The notes below the pieces were generated by a model, which was not told where the DNA came from, did no database searches, and saw only the letters and a list, made by a program, of their open reading frames with translations. The translations under genes were made by a program, and so were the position numbers. This document shows, piece by piece, positions 33,101-41,503 of a stretch of DNA of 64,000 bases; within the stretch, counting starts at the first letter, position 1; the number at the start of each line of letters is the position of its first letter. Origin of the DNA: a virus; IMG/VR virus record IMGVR_UViG_3300032116_000082, positions 1 through 64,000 of that record; one strand, written 5' to 3'.

Positions 33101-34696
33101 CTTGACCTCGGTATCCTTGTAGATATACATGCCCACTTCAATATTATCACCGAGGGCATCCGCAATTGCTGCGATAATGTCATCTGGAAGGTCTTCTGCA
33201 ATCGTGACGCTGTTCGTTGTGTTCTCTGCGATCGTAAAGGTGTAGGTCGGAAAGTTCTCCAGCGTTAGCTGCAGTTGGAATCCTTCCAACGTACTGTCTT
33301 CATCGTCTGGAAATTCGTTCAGGACCGCGGTAAGCGTACGTTTGTTGGAGCCGACGGACGCTAGTTCGTAGGGGACATCAATGAATACTTCTTCTTCGGG
33401 CGGCGCCTCTGGATCGAGCACCGAGTTCATGACTTGCTGGCGGTAGTAGACGTTCACCCCCGCATAGTCGAGGTCAGTCGGTGTGTCGAACTTGACGGTC
33501 ACCAGTCGATTGGTCACCGTGGGGTAGTCTTCCAGGATGGTGATAGGACCGGGCGCGAAAATGTCTCCCGCCACGATGTACTGCACCTGACTGGTCGGGC
33601 TGAGAACGGTTTCGTCTACGAGCCCGACCGCCCGCAGCACATACTCATACCCATGATCCCGGTTGACCGCAGAATCGACATACTCGACCACCGAGGCATT
33701 GACGACGCGACTAACGCGCGCGATTTCATTGAAGCTACCGACAGACAGGAACTGACCGACGACGTTCGGCAAGGTCTCCAGGTCAATGGCGAGCCGACAA
33801 GCGAGTGTCGTTTGATACGCCGATTCGTCAACTGTCGTCGTCGTTTCGTCATCCTCAGTGATCTGCGTAACCGTGACGCTTGTGACCACACCGAGCGTCT
33901 GACCGTTGGCAATCAGGAACGCGCCGACCTCCAGCTTCGGTCCTTGATCGCCGCCCATGGTGACGGTAAACGTGCTGTCCGGACCGAGGGGCGACATTGT
34001 AGTAACAAGACCATCGCCGACTTTGGTCAGGTCCGCCAGCAAGATAGGCTCGCGACGGTAGACCCGGTAACTGCCGACTTCCGGATCGGAATGCCACCGA
34101 AGCGTATTGCGGGCCGTACCGGCGCCCTCGTCGAGGTAGCCGGTCTGGATGGACACCCACTGAGGAGCACGTGGGATTTCCGTCTCGCCGACGAGTCGCA
34201 CCTTGGTCGGGACCGCCACCGTGATCGTCGGAGCCACGGCCTGGACATACAGCGTGTGACGCCCCGCACTAATATTCAGTGGGACTGCGACCGACCCACT
34301 CACCGTACGGATGAGCGTCCCATCGACATAGATCGCCGCCGTGGCGCCGGTGCCTGGGATCGTGATATCCAGATTGAATGACAGGCTCCGCTCAGCCTCT
34401 ACCACGGTTCGAAGCATCAGGACCGTGTTTGGTCGAGTCGTTACCGTAATCCGACCTTCGATCGCCGTTTCCAACGACAGCGTCGACGTTTGCTCAGCAA
34501 AGGCGTCGAAGTAGTCCGTGAGCGGGAGGACCTGCGACCCGTTAATCCGGAGTGCTAGCCAGGTCTGGGAGACAACCTCAGAAATATCTGCGAGGTCAAC
34601 CCGCACGGCGCCATGGATATTGCCAACGGTCTGTCCGATCGTGACCGTATCCTGGCGAATCAGTTTGCGGAAGGACTCTAAAAGAGACAAACCCAT
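30128..34696 (-). CDS. large tail tip / fibre-base protein
   Basis: 1522 residues, GAGGGAG upstream of the ATG. Mostly tandem beta-sandwich domains that look like fibronectin-III modules (repeated P-x-W ... Y-x-V-Y-R-R and G-x-x-Y patterns, for example VGSYRVYRREPI and YEYVLRAVGLVD). No enzymatic motif is visible. It lies between the hub-like protein and the long fibre, consistent with a tail-tip protein joining fibres to the tail. Exact role unknown. Confidence 0.65.
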   Translation of the reverse strand: MGLSLLESFRKLIRQDTVTIGQTVGNIHGAVRVDLADISEVVSQTWLALRINGSQVLPLTDYFDAFAEQTSTLSLETAIEGRITVTTRPNTVLMLRTVVEAERSLSFNLDITIPGTGATAAIYVDGTLIRTVSGSVAVPLNISAGRHTLYVQAVAPTITVAVPTKVRLVGETEIPRAPQWVSIQTGYLDEGAGTARNTLRWHSDPEVGSYRVYRREPILLADLTKVGDGLVTTMSPLGPDSTFTVTMGGDQGPKLEVGAFLIANGQTLGVVTSVTVTQITEDDETTTTVDESAYQTTLACRLAIDLETLPNVVGQFLSVGSFNEIARVSRVVNASVVEYVDSAVNRDHGYEYVLRAVGLVDETVLSPTSQVQYIVAGDIFAPGPITILEDYPTVTNRLVTVKFDTPTDLDYAGVNVYYRQQVMNSVLDPEAPPEEEVFIDVPYELASVGSNKRTLTAVLNEFPDDEDSTLEGFQLQLTLENFPTYTFTIAENTTNSVTIAEDLPDDIIAAIADALGDNIEVGMYIYKDTEVKSDFGLPNRQDELQFFGENYGLYYFATFDRSRNQQSFDDAAVWTYTPADDQFTGGPIVAFRQLTKTEQAFFVEAPEDYSDPKVYALVELYAYNANSPKTPPQARFEGVEIHYQRKGDETPTVLFPVPQQYEPYFPYEITAENEVLVDDRVGVVITDFVRTNNVTTVTTETPHGFVVEQLVEVAGATTASLNGTFEVTAVTASTFSYANTGPNLLPGDREGVARARSRFVALNRTEDDTWIRVWAVDAIGRESDVLSFVVDLDTTPEISSLETFLDNNNNTASFIAVGDDDTFGVQWHVDPAGPQEPSKDSPFHVDLRRNKVIRGVVDLPLGASKRLILLPCGSFDYSLVPLATSARSNDITTFVTTEPHGLVVGQWFDVLGSTLPELNTRYRVKTVTNPTTVTVDDPGGGLAAQNRSGSIVIGIAGAPFGEPVNRDLVRTPRSFVTFDTKDTDGNRVPDTVTARFAMAPAPAPQNLGTTLQPATTSTGVVSANAVSDAGRTWSVTAGVGQWTTGDLNYYYAWIAPENEKPLIRTIVGSSASTLLLGGDPLPTTHQGTHEYRILDGAVMFQRLSSADTPQGLNGFAPTAGEETFTGENKTFYMAFYATKTGCTPENVRVMQVDPDSTASLKSLQPSYESETTQLRYTANGFDDDAKTWRCYVKKTGWPIKNTVNKDPTLEQLEPSDIDEQYIRYSGSINQPTFSINAGEGTWYAVAVPVNSLNSEGTVTKAPPFLIGEDNPTVHAIREVTATPQIDSGIILVSWKHTPNAPGSVSITVTEQSLTPPKTTSLTTNHGVQADQGQAIDGAGTYSHNTGRKFKASGKPLVYEYAVTYQSKTETVRITAYVEDTKDDGGDDDITLTATASAGAEGTCVSNTSDPTTTRVACGIPFSNDITVTTNASAALHDINISISREQDPVNWYLIAVMPPAPAGVPLTFEDQYKCYYRNRGGGIKYFTYKVDVVAKATGAILQSVTCDRIATRILTCDFYNEE

Positions 34697-34698
34697 CG

Positions 34699-37600
34699 TC
34701 AGCTCCCTCGCCGCTCAGGCAGCAACACCAGATGACACGTCAACTCCGTAGTTTGTGGAAGGACGGGACCAACCCCCACGGGCATGTGCCCAGTCGTGAA
34801 GGGCCCACCGACGTCCCACGAGATCCCCGAATAGTTTCCGTTCCGCAAAAACCCGCCGGTAATTTTCGGCGTGCTGACATTGAGGTCGTCATCCTTCCAA
34901 CCCGTCCACGCGCCGTAGTCGTAATACAGGTTATTCGAAAAGCCAATGAAGCGGTGTCTCCACCACATCACCCCGTCCAGGCGCTCTTTGCCAAACCGAT
35001 TCGTCGGGAACATGGAGCCCGATTCCCACACGTACTCACTGCGGAACGACGTCCGGAACCAGTCGATACCGGCGCCGGTTGGCGGAGACGTTGTGGTCGA
35101 CGGACCCGTACGATCCACCAGCACCTGAAACAGCGGATAGCTCGAGACATTCAGCGTTTGGCTGACCTGAATGCCCTTATAGCGATGGGGATTCACGTAA
35201 TACGGTGACCCTGCCGCGACCTTGGTCGGCGCCGCCGCCGGGTACGGACCACGACTGTAGATGCCCCGCAGATCTTCCCAATGCACCGTCTCGTCCTGCC
35301 GGACGTAGTTGATGGCATTGGTCGGAACGCCGTCCTTGAACATGCCTTTAGTTACATCGACACGAAATCCAGGGTTGAACTTCAGCGCGGTGCCGGATCC
35401 CGTCATATCAACCGTCGGACTCGACCACGTCTGCGCCGCCCCGGCGTCAGACGTCTTGCGCTCGATAGTGTTATCCGATCCGAAGGCACGGACCTTTACC
35501 TTGGTCTCCGAGCCGCCGATGGTCCAGTACATGTTGATACCGCGAAGATCGGCCTCCTCGCCGTTATTCGTGAAGCTGGCGAACGTCGACTGCGCAAACG
35601 GCGGAGCGGGCGGCGAGACCATTGGGGGCAGTAAGAAATATGGATGCAGATCCCGTGTGATGGACGGAATCCACAACGGACTGCTTTCCCACTCCCACGT
35701 TCCTACGTCCATGCCGCCAGACGCGTTCGCGCCCAGAAACGAACTCGACACGGCGCCTGCGACGGAACCAAGCTGACGCATAACATTCGACGCGCTGTAC
35801 TCGAGCGGCAGGCGGTATCCGTCAACGGATGCCGCCGCGTGATTGGCCGAGTAGGTGTCCTGTGGGAACGTGCCGAAGGCGGACCACGAGACTGGCGTAG
35901 TGCCCACGTTTGTCGCCGACACGTCATGCTGATACCAGAACGACTGCAGTAGCTTGGCAAACAGCGTATTGGCCGAATAACCGAACGCTGTGAGCTGGTT
36001 TGCCTTCCAGTCGGCCTCCTCGGTCCACTGACGGCAAACGACCGTGCGGCGCTGCTCGTACATCGGATCGGTCGGCCAGTTCAGCGCCTGGGTATTGGTG
36101 TAGATCTTAGACTTGTCAACGAAACTGCGATTAATCCCCCAGCTGGAGCGCCCCGAGCGATCGGTGACGTACGCCGACAGGTAAAACAGGTAGGACATCA
36201 AGGCGAACTGCAGGCGGGAACGAGCGGTCGCGGTCGCGCGCGCGCCGTTCCACTGAGGCACTTCTTCCAGCTGCAGGTAGTCCCCGAACTCGATCGACTG
36301 TTCGTACCCGGAGATCAAGAAATCCTTCTTAAAATCCCGCGGATAGAACACCCATTCGGTGCTTGCGTCACCAGGATCCGTCGCGTCGTCCCAGCGGAAC
36401 GTCGAGGCTTTCCGGTAGCCGGAATCCGTATACTGCTTGGTGTGCTCGTCATTGGTCAGGCGACGGCTATACACCGCTCGATCTTCCACCGTCGTCCCTG
36501 GAAACTCCTTGCCCGCATACACCACCACCTGATCCCCGATAATAGCCCGAAGATGGACCTCTCTCGTGAGTTTGACGGAGATCTGGGAATCCTTACCTGC
36601 CCACAGAACACCTGGGCGCGGTGCCACTTTGAACCGAATACGGATCGGCTTGTCGTTGTTAATGTACGCCGTCAACGAGGACGGCTGGCTGGTAGGCGGT
36701 AGCGCGCCCCACGAGGCTCCGATCTTGTCTTCGACTTTCAGCTCGAGCTTCGTGGGTTCTGGTAAATGCGTCAAAATCGCAACGTTGACGTCGTCGTCCT
36801 TACTGCTCAGTTCCCTTTCGGCAGGCGTCGTCGTCTCGGCTTCAATGTGGACATACCAACGGGCGTACGTTCCGTGGCCAATAATCGGGACACCGTCCAC
36901 ATTTCGCGCCAACCAGATGTACGCCAACGGACCGAGGTCGCCGCCGCCAACTTCTTGGTTCCAGACATAGAACCCCCGCCCAACGCGCGGCTTCTGATCG
37001 TCCTCGAACGTACCCTCAACCAACTCGGAATACAGCTCGGACTGGACCGCATTCCACAGGCCCAGCTGGTCCACGCCGTCCCAGGTGAACACCTTGTCGG
37101 CCATCACGGGCAGGTATTCCCAATGCTGCTCCGGCTGATTCGCGTCCGAGGCCGGGTTGGTTAGCCAGCCCACGACCGTGTGATCCTCCCAGTTCCGGAT
37201 CGATACCCGATACATCCCCTCCGCTAGGACGGAGAATCGGATATTGACCAGGTTGCCGAGCTCGCTCGTATACGGGTCATAGAACGGGCTCTTGGAAACA
37301 CCACCAGCAATCCCATTCGGGTCGCCGCCTCCAACAGGGAACAAGGACCGATACCGCACATCAAAGGTCAACACTTCGTCGGTCGATACGCCGGTTGTGG
37401 TCCCTTGAGCCCACGGGAGGGAGACGCCAACACTGGTGTAGTTCAGCCCATAAAACTCGTGGTACGGGTTATTCGAAAGCCACCCGGTGTTCATGCGGTC
37501 CGTACCCACCCGGTACGACAAGAAGATCTTGCCTTCCGTGGCCAAAGCCGCACCGCCAGTCAAGGCTTTCTGACCGCGGAACAGCGAAATGACCCCGTCG

Positions 37601-40600
37601 GTCTCTTCGTAGTAGAAATAGTCCGACCGATCAACGGATCCAGCCGCCACGGTCGAGTCCAACGCGACCTTGGTCGCGGCAGCGTCGGAATACAACTTGA
37701 CCCGCACCCCCTGCATCGTCCATTCGGGCGGGATACCAAACGTCTTGATCAGCTGGAGCGGCTGCCACCGACCACTAATGGGTATCTCCAGGATCTTTGG
37801 CACTTCCACCGCGGTGCGACCCCCAGCGACAAAATTGCCCTTGATCTGGAAGGTCCCTGGGACTGGAGGCCAGGGCGCATTGCCCGGCATACTGAGCGTC
37901 GTCCCGCCGAATGACAGACCATTATACGCCACCGTATTGCCGATCACCTGCTTGACCAGACTCGGCGAGGGATTGCTGTACGAATGTCCACTGAGTGACA
38001 CATAATCCACCGTCAGTCCCGTGACCGGCTTGTTGTCGAATTTCGACAGGTCAATGTCCGTTCGGGGCTGGTACGCAGGATAGTCAGGCCACGGCTCCGT
38101 CTCGATCGTGGTCTGGAACTTATTGAGGTCAATCCGGTGCTGGATCTTGCGCACGTACTGCGTCGTGTCCGGCGTGACGGTGTTGAACTTGCTCTCCTCC
38201 ACCGCGACCGGATCGGTGATCTCGAGCATGGGGAGCAGCGTGTGCGTTACCGTGGTGCCCACGCGCGGAACGGATTGCCGGTAAATGAAGACCTGAGCCA
38301 AGTACTTAGCTAACCCATCGTCGGCGATCGCTTCGTCGTAGATGACCGACTGCTTCAGGTACCCGACATAGTTGGTGGCGGTACGGTCCGTAATCGAGCC
38401 CAGGTCGATCGCGTTCTGGACGACGAATTCCTGCTCGGTCGGCGCCTGGGCTTCTGCGAACTTGTCGCTGTCCGTTACCGCGGCCTTCCGACGACCCACG
38501 ATGGTCACCTTATTTCGGACGGCATCCTGCTGAGTCTTGGTCTGTACCGTCAGCGCGGCGTCCAGCGTAGACAGGGCGGGCAGCTTCGGATTGTCTGGAT
38601 CCTGCGCATAGGCCAGGATGCAATCCACATACGCCGGTGTCGTTCCGGCGACGGGCTGGAGCGTCACTATCAGCTGTAGATAATCGCCGGTATACGCCGT
38701 ATACACGGTACTATTACCGCCTGGAGCCGTCACAGCCGAGTCGAAGAACAGTTCCGGCTCTCCGACCGTAGCGGCAACATGCACTTGCTCTTGGGTTTCC
38801 TGGTATCCTTCCGACACCGTGACGATACGAGGCTCCCCGAGCTCAGTAATACGTCTCTGGTTGCTCTGCGTAGTCAGGTACGACACGTCCGAGGGTGTGA
38901 CGGTGACAATCCAGTCGCGAATACCACTTGCCCGCGGAAACGAAATATCTACCCGCGAAGCATACACAGTCACTTCGAACGTCGGCGTAGCGCCAGAGGC
39001 GGCCGACATGTACGTCGCACCGTACGCTGCCGGGTTAATGACCTCGGTCGCGGTGCCCGTCTTCACATCATCGGTGGTGATATCGTGAACATACGACGGG
39101 GAATTGGCGGGAAATAGCACCGCCGCGCCGGTGACATCAAACCGGCAAATGTACCCCACGCGATCAGTCAACTCACGAGCGCGGGCCCAGAGGTCTTTGG
39201 TGGGTTCAACCTTAAAGACGTAATCGTCGTCGTACGGGCGCGTTTCCGTAAAGGACAACCCAACATTGCCGTAGTGAACCGCCCGCGGAAGCCGAAGGGG
39301 CTCGCCAGATAGGGTGTCCGCGCGGAATCGCTTCAACAGAGCACCATTGATCTCAACGTCCCTACCGTTCCCGTTATCCTGCACGGCCTGGAACAGGCGA
39401 CGAAAACAGATTGGGTCGATACCGGCCCGAATCCCCAGTTCTTCAACGGCCCATGCGAGCGGCCAGTTGTCGAACGCGGGGACATTGTAGACCGGCTGCT
39501 TCCGATCAACCGGCAACACATCGGCATAGTCAAGCACCTGGAAACCACGGGCCATGTAACTAATACGATCCGGTGCCTGCTCGTACTGCTCGACCATGCG
39601 ACCTTCAAAGCTCACGCAGGTAATCTGCAACCGCCCGGTAGAGCCACTACCAAAATCGTCTACCTGCCCCGTAAAGATCGGCATCCAGGACGGAGTCTCC
39701 GCCCGCTTGGCGACTTCAATTTGAATCAGTCGCTTCCGCTTGAGCGTGTGCAGCAGATCCCCGGCATCATAGACCCGGAGGGATCCCGGATCGGTCTCCG
39801 GATCTGGCTGATAAAACACCCAGCCACTCCCATCGTTGATCGCCGGATTGACCAGCGGGACCTCGATGTCGGCGCGGATAGCACTGCCCTGTTCGTGGTT
39901 GACATTCACCGACAGGATATACGGCAGCTCCACCGCCTGAACGTCCGCATGAGAGAACAGGCTCGCTGCGAGGAGTGGCGCGGCTTGCGCTGCCGCCTTG
40001 GCGATCGGTCCTCTGCTATTGGCATCGGTGGGCCGTGCCGTCGGAATCGCCCGAATGACCAGCCCGCCCCACGAGTCGGTCTTGTCCTGCACGTAGTACA
40101 CATGCAGGGTCGAGGTGGAAGAGAAGGTGTGCGTCGACGAATACCGGAAGCCGTTTTCCAGAAAATCGCTCTCCGAGACATCTCCCTTGAACAGCGTCGT
40201 CCTCGTCGCACCTTCGACCACATCAATCCGCACCCATCCGGATCCTGCCACGGCAAACGTGAAGACGTCGTCATCCGCCAGCCACTGCCGACGAGACCGT
40301 GCAACGAGTGCTCCCTGAAAGCAGAGCGCCACTCGTCCAGTATACGCCCCGCCCCACCAGTTCGGAGTGCCGCTCCCCCAATAGGACTGCACCAGAGGCC
40401 ACCGGCCATCTGCCACGGCAGCGGATGCGAACGATCCATTGGTGAAAGCGGATTCCGGACTGGAACCAGACGCCACCGCCTTGAGCGCCGTGGCGTACTG
40501 GCTCCAGTTGACCGATTCCGCCAACGGCTGAAACACCCGAAGCTTCAACCCCTCGGACGCCTCGTCATTTTCAAGCGTCGTATACGGAGTATCCCAACTG

Positions 40601-40665
40601 CGAACCCGGAACTGCCATTCCTGGTCCGCAGAGAAGAACGCTGAGGTGGTAGGCGTCGGCCGCAT
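34699..40665 (-). CDS. giant tail hub/tip protein
   Basis: 1988 residues. Residues about 55-215 look like a PA14-type beta domain (GAYTGRVALCFQG ... TFAVAGSGWVRIDVV). Residues about 225-560 resemble a hub domain: IEVPLVNPAI, DLLHTLKRKRLIQIEV, MPIFTGQVDDF, LQITCVSFEGR, repeated strand-turn units typical of baseplate or tail hub proteins. The remainder has many beta domains. It is coupled by TAATG to the distal tail gene before it. This is probably the protein that closes the tail tube and contacts the host; names such as Tal or gpJ-like would be guesses. Confidence 0.65.
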   Translation of the reverse strand: MRPTPTTSAFFSADQEWQFRVRSWDTPYTTLENDEASEGLKLRVFQPLAESVNWSQYATALKAVASGSSPESAFTNGSFASAAVADGRWPLVQSYWGSGTPNWWGGAYTGRVALCFQGALVARSRRQWLADDDVFTFAVAGSGWVRIDVVEGATRTTLFKGDVSESDFLENGFRYSSTHTFSSTSTLHVYYVQDKTDSWGGLVIRAIPTARPTDANSRGPIAKAAAQAAPLLAASLFSHADVQAVELPYILSVNVNHEQGSAIRADIEVPLVNPAINDGSGWVFYQPDPETDPGSLRVYDAGDLLHTLKRKRLIQIEVAKRAETPSWMPIFTGQVDDFGSGSTGRLQITCVSFEGRMVEQYEQAPDRISYMARGFQVLDYADVLPVDRKQPVYNVPAFDNWPLAWAVEELGIRAGIDPICFRRLFQAVQDNGNGRDVEINGALLKRFRADTLSGEPLRLPRAVHYGNVGLSFTETRPYDDDYVFKVEPTKDLWARARELTDRVGYICRFDVTGAAVLFPANSPSYVHDITTDDVKTGTATEVINPAAYGATYMSAASGATPTFEVTVYASRVDISFPRASGIRDWIVTVTPSDVSYLTTQSNQRRITELGEPRIVTVSEGYQETQEQVHVAATVGEPELFFDSAVTAPGGNSTVYTAYTGDYLQLIVTLQPVAGTTPAYVDCILAYAQDPDNPKLPALSTLDAALTVQTKTQQDAVRNKVTIVGRRKAAVTDSDKFAEAQAPTEQEFVVQNAIDLGSITDRTATNYVGYLKQSVIYDEAIADDGLAKYLAQVFIYRQSVPRVGTTVTHTLLPMLEITDPVAVEESKFNTVTPDTTQYVRKIQHRIDLNKFQTTIETEPWPDYPAYQPRTDIDLSKFDNKPVTGLTVDYVSLSGHSYSNPSPSLVKQVIGNTVAYNGLSFGGTTLSMPGNAPWPPVPGTFQIKGNFVAGGRTAVEVPKILEIPISGRWQPLQLIKTFGIPPEWTMQGVRVKLYSDAAATKVALDSTVAAGSVDRSDYFYYEETDGVISLFRGQKALTGGAALATEGKIFLSYRVGTDRMNTGWLSNNPYHEFYGLNYTSVGVSLPWAQGTTTGVSTDEVLTFDVRYRSLFPVGGGDPNGIAGGVSKSPFYDPYTSELGNLVNIRFSVLAEGMYRVSIRNWEDHTVVGWLTNPASDANQPEQHWEYLPVMADKVFTWDGVDQLGLWNAVQSELYSELVEGTFEDDQKPRVGRGFYVWNQEVGGGDLGPLAYIWLARNVDGVPIIGHGTYARWYVHIEAETTTPAERELSSKDDDVNVAILTHLPEPTKLELKVEDKIGASWGALPPTSQPSSLTAYINNDKPIRIRFKVAPRPGVLWAGKDSQISVKLTREVHLRAIIGDQVVVYAGKEFPGTTVEDRAVYSRRLTNDEHTKQYTDSGYRKASTFRWDDATDPGDASTEWVFYPRDFKKDFLISGYEQSIEFGDYLQLEEVPQWNGARATATARSRLQFALMSYLFYLSAYVTDRSGRSSWGINRSFVDKSKIYTNTQALNWPTDPMYEQRRTVVCRQWTEEADWKANQLTAFGYSANTLFAKLLQSFWYQHDVSATNVGTTPVSWSAFGTFPQDTYSANHAAASVDGYRLPLEYSASNVMRQLGSVAGAVSSSFLGANASGGMDVGTWEWESSPLWIPSITRDLHPYFLLPPMVSPPAPPFAQSTFASFTNNGEEADLRGINMYWTIGGSETKVKVRAFGSDNTIERKTSDAGAAQTWSSPTVDMTGSGTALKFNPGFRVDVTKGMFKDGVPTNAINYVRQDETVHWEDLRGIYSRGPYPAAAPTKVAAGSPYYVNPHRYKGIQVSQTLNVSSYPLFQVLVDRTGPSTTTSPPTGAGIDWFRTSFRSEYVWESGSMFPTNRFGKERLDGVMWWRHRFIGFSNNLYYDYGAWTGWKDDDLNVSTPKITGGFLRNGNYSGISWDVGGPFTTGHMPVGVGPVLPQTTELTCHLVLLPERRGS

Positions 40666-41372
40666 TAGTAGGGGATCTCCTCGTCGATCACAAACGTGAA
40701 CTTGGTATTGCTATACCGGACGGATCCACCATCCCCGCGCAATTCGCGCGTGGTATCCAACACGCGTGCCTTCCACCAGGCGGGTTCCGACCATGACAGC
40801 AGGATCGTGCCGGTCCCGAGCGGGCCGCTGAGGGGATTCTCGAGCGTAAGGCTGGTGCTGGTGGCCCCAATTACCGAGCGTCGCTCAAAGGGGTAAACCG
40901 TGCTTCCAGGAAGCACATCGATGACCGCATTCTTGAGCAGGGACGGACCGACGTTTGCAGGGAGCGACACAGACAATGTGGTAGTGCTCGTCGCCGACGC
41001 CGTGAGCTGCACCTGGCGATTCAGGTTCAGCAATCCGGTGACCCCGTCATAGACATAGATTTGCGGAGGAAGACCACGCGCCATGCGCGTGCGGGCCGTG
41101 AGCTGTTGAAGCCACTTGTAAGTGCGCTCGTAGGTCACCACCTCCGGCCCAGCATTGGACCAGATCCAGCTGCGGCGTCGTGGGTCGCGGTTAGTAACCT
41201 GAGTAATCACACGCCCATCGGCGGTCTCAATCACTTCGCCGAGCTCGGCGTTCGGGTACTCCACCCGCGTCGGTCCGGGAAGGAGCGGAACGTCCTGATT
41301 CAGCTTCGCCCCAGCAAGGTCGGCCATCGCGATGCGGAACCCAACCAGTTTGGTCGTCGTCGTAACGGGCAT
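40665..41372 (-). CDS. probable distal tail protein
   Basis: 235 residues from the ATG at 41372, chosen because GGGGGAA lies 5 bases upstream; earlier in-frame codons run into a terminator hairpin. Beta-rich, with the segment VEYPNAELGEVIETADGRVI early and a WKARVLDTTRELRGDG end that resembles distal-tail or minor tail proteins. Position between tape measure and tail hub supports this. Confidence 0.6.
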   Translation of the reverse strand: MPVTTTTKLVGFRIAMADLAGAKLNQDVPLLPGPTRVEYPNAELGEVIETADGRVITQVTNRDPRRRSWIWSNAGPEVVTYERTYKWLQQLTARTRMARGLPPQIYVYDGVTGLLNLNRQVQLTASATSTTTLSVSLPANVGPSLLKNAVIDVLPGSTVYPFERRSVIGATSTSLTLENPLSGPLGTGTILLSWSEPAWWKARVLDTTRELRGDGGSVRYSNTKFTFVIDEEIPY

Positions 41373-41384
41373 TGCTTCCCCCAT

Positions 41385-41428
41385 AAACACAAAAAGGCGC
41401 ACCGTACCTGAATGGGCACGGGACGCCG
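41385..41428 (-). terminator. rho-independent terminator before the distal tail gene
   Basis: On the - strand GGCGTCCCGT (41427-41418) pairs with ACGGTGCGCC (41405-41396) with an internal mismatch, followed by TTTTTGTGTTT. It lies just upstream of the distal tail gene, so tail-tip genes may be read less than the tape measure, or from their own promoter. Confidence 0.6.
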
Positions 41429-41457
41429 TTTTGCACTCCGAAACTCCCCAAACGACA

Positions 41458-41492
41458 CTCCCCGTGACTCTAATAAGTCGAGTCACGGGGAG
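41458..41492 (-). terminator. hairpin after the tape measure gene
   Basis: Perfect 13-bp stem CTCCCCGTGACTC (41458-41470) / GAGTCACGGGGAG (41480-41492) with a 9-base loop, 11 bases past the tape measure stop. The U-tract after it on the - strand is poor (TGTCGTTTGG), so it may be an attenuator or RNA-stability hairpin. Confidence 0.6.
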
Positions 41493-41503
41493 CTGAGCGT
41501 AGG

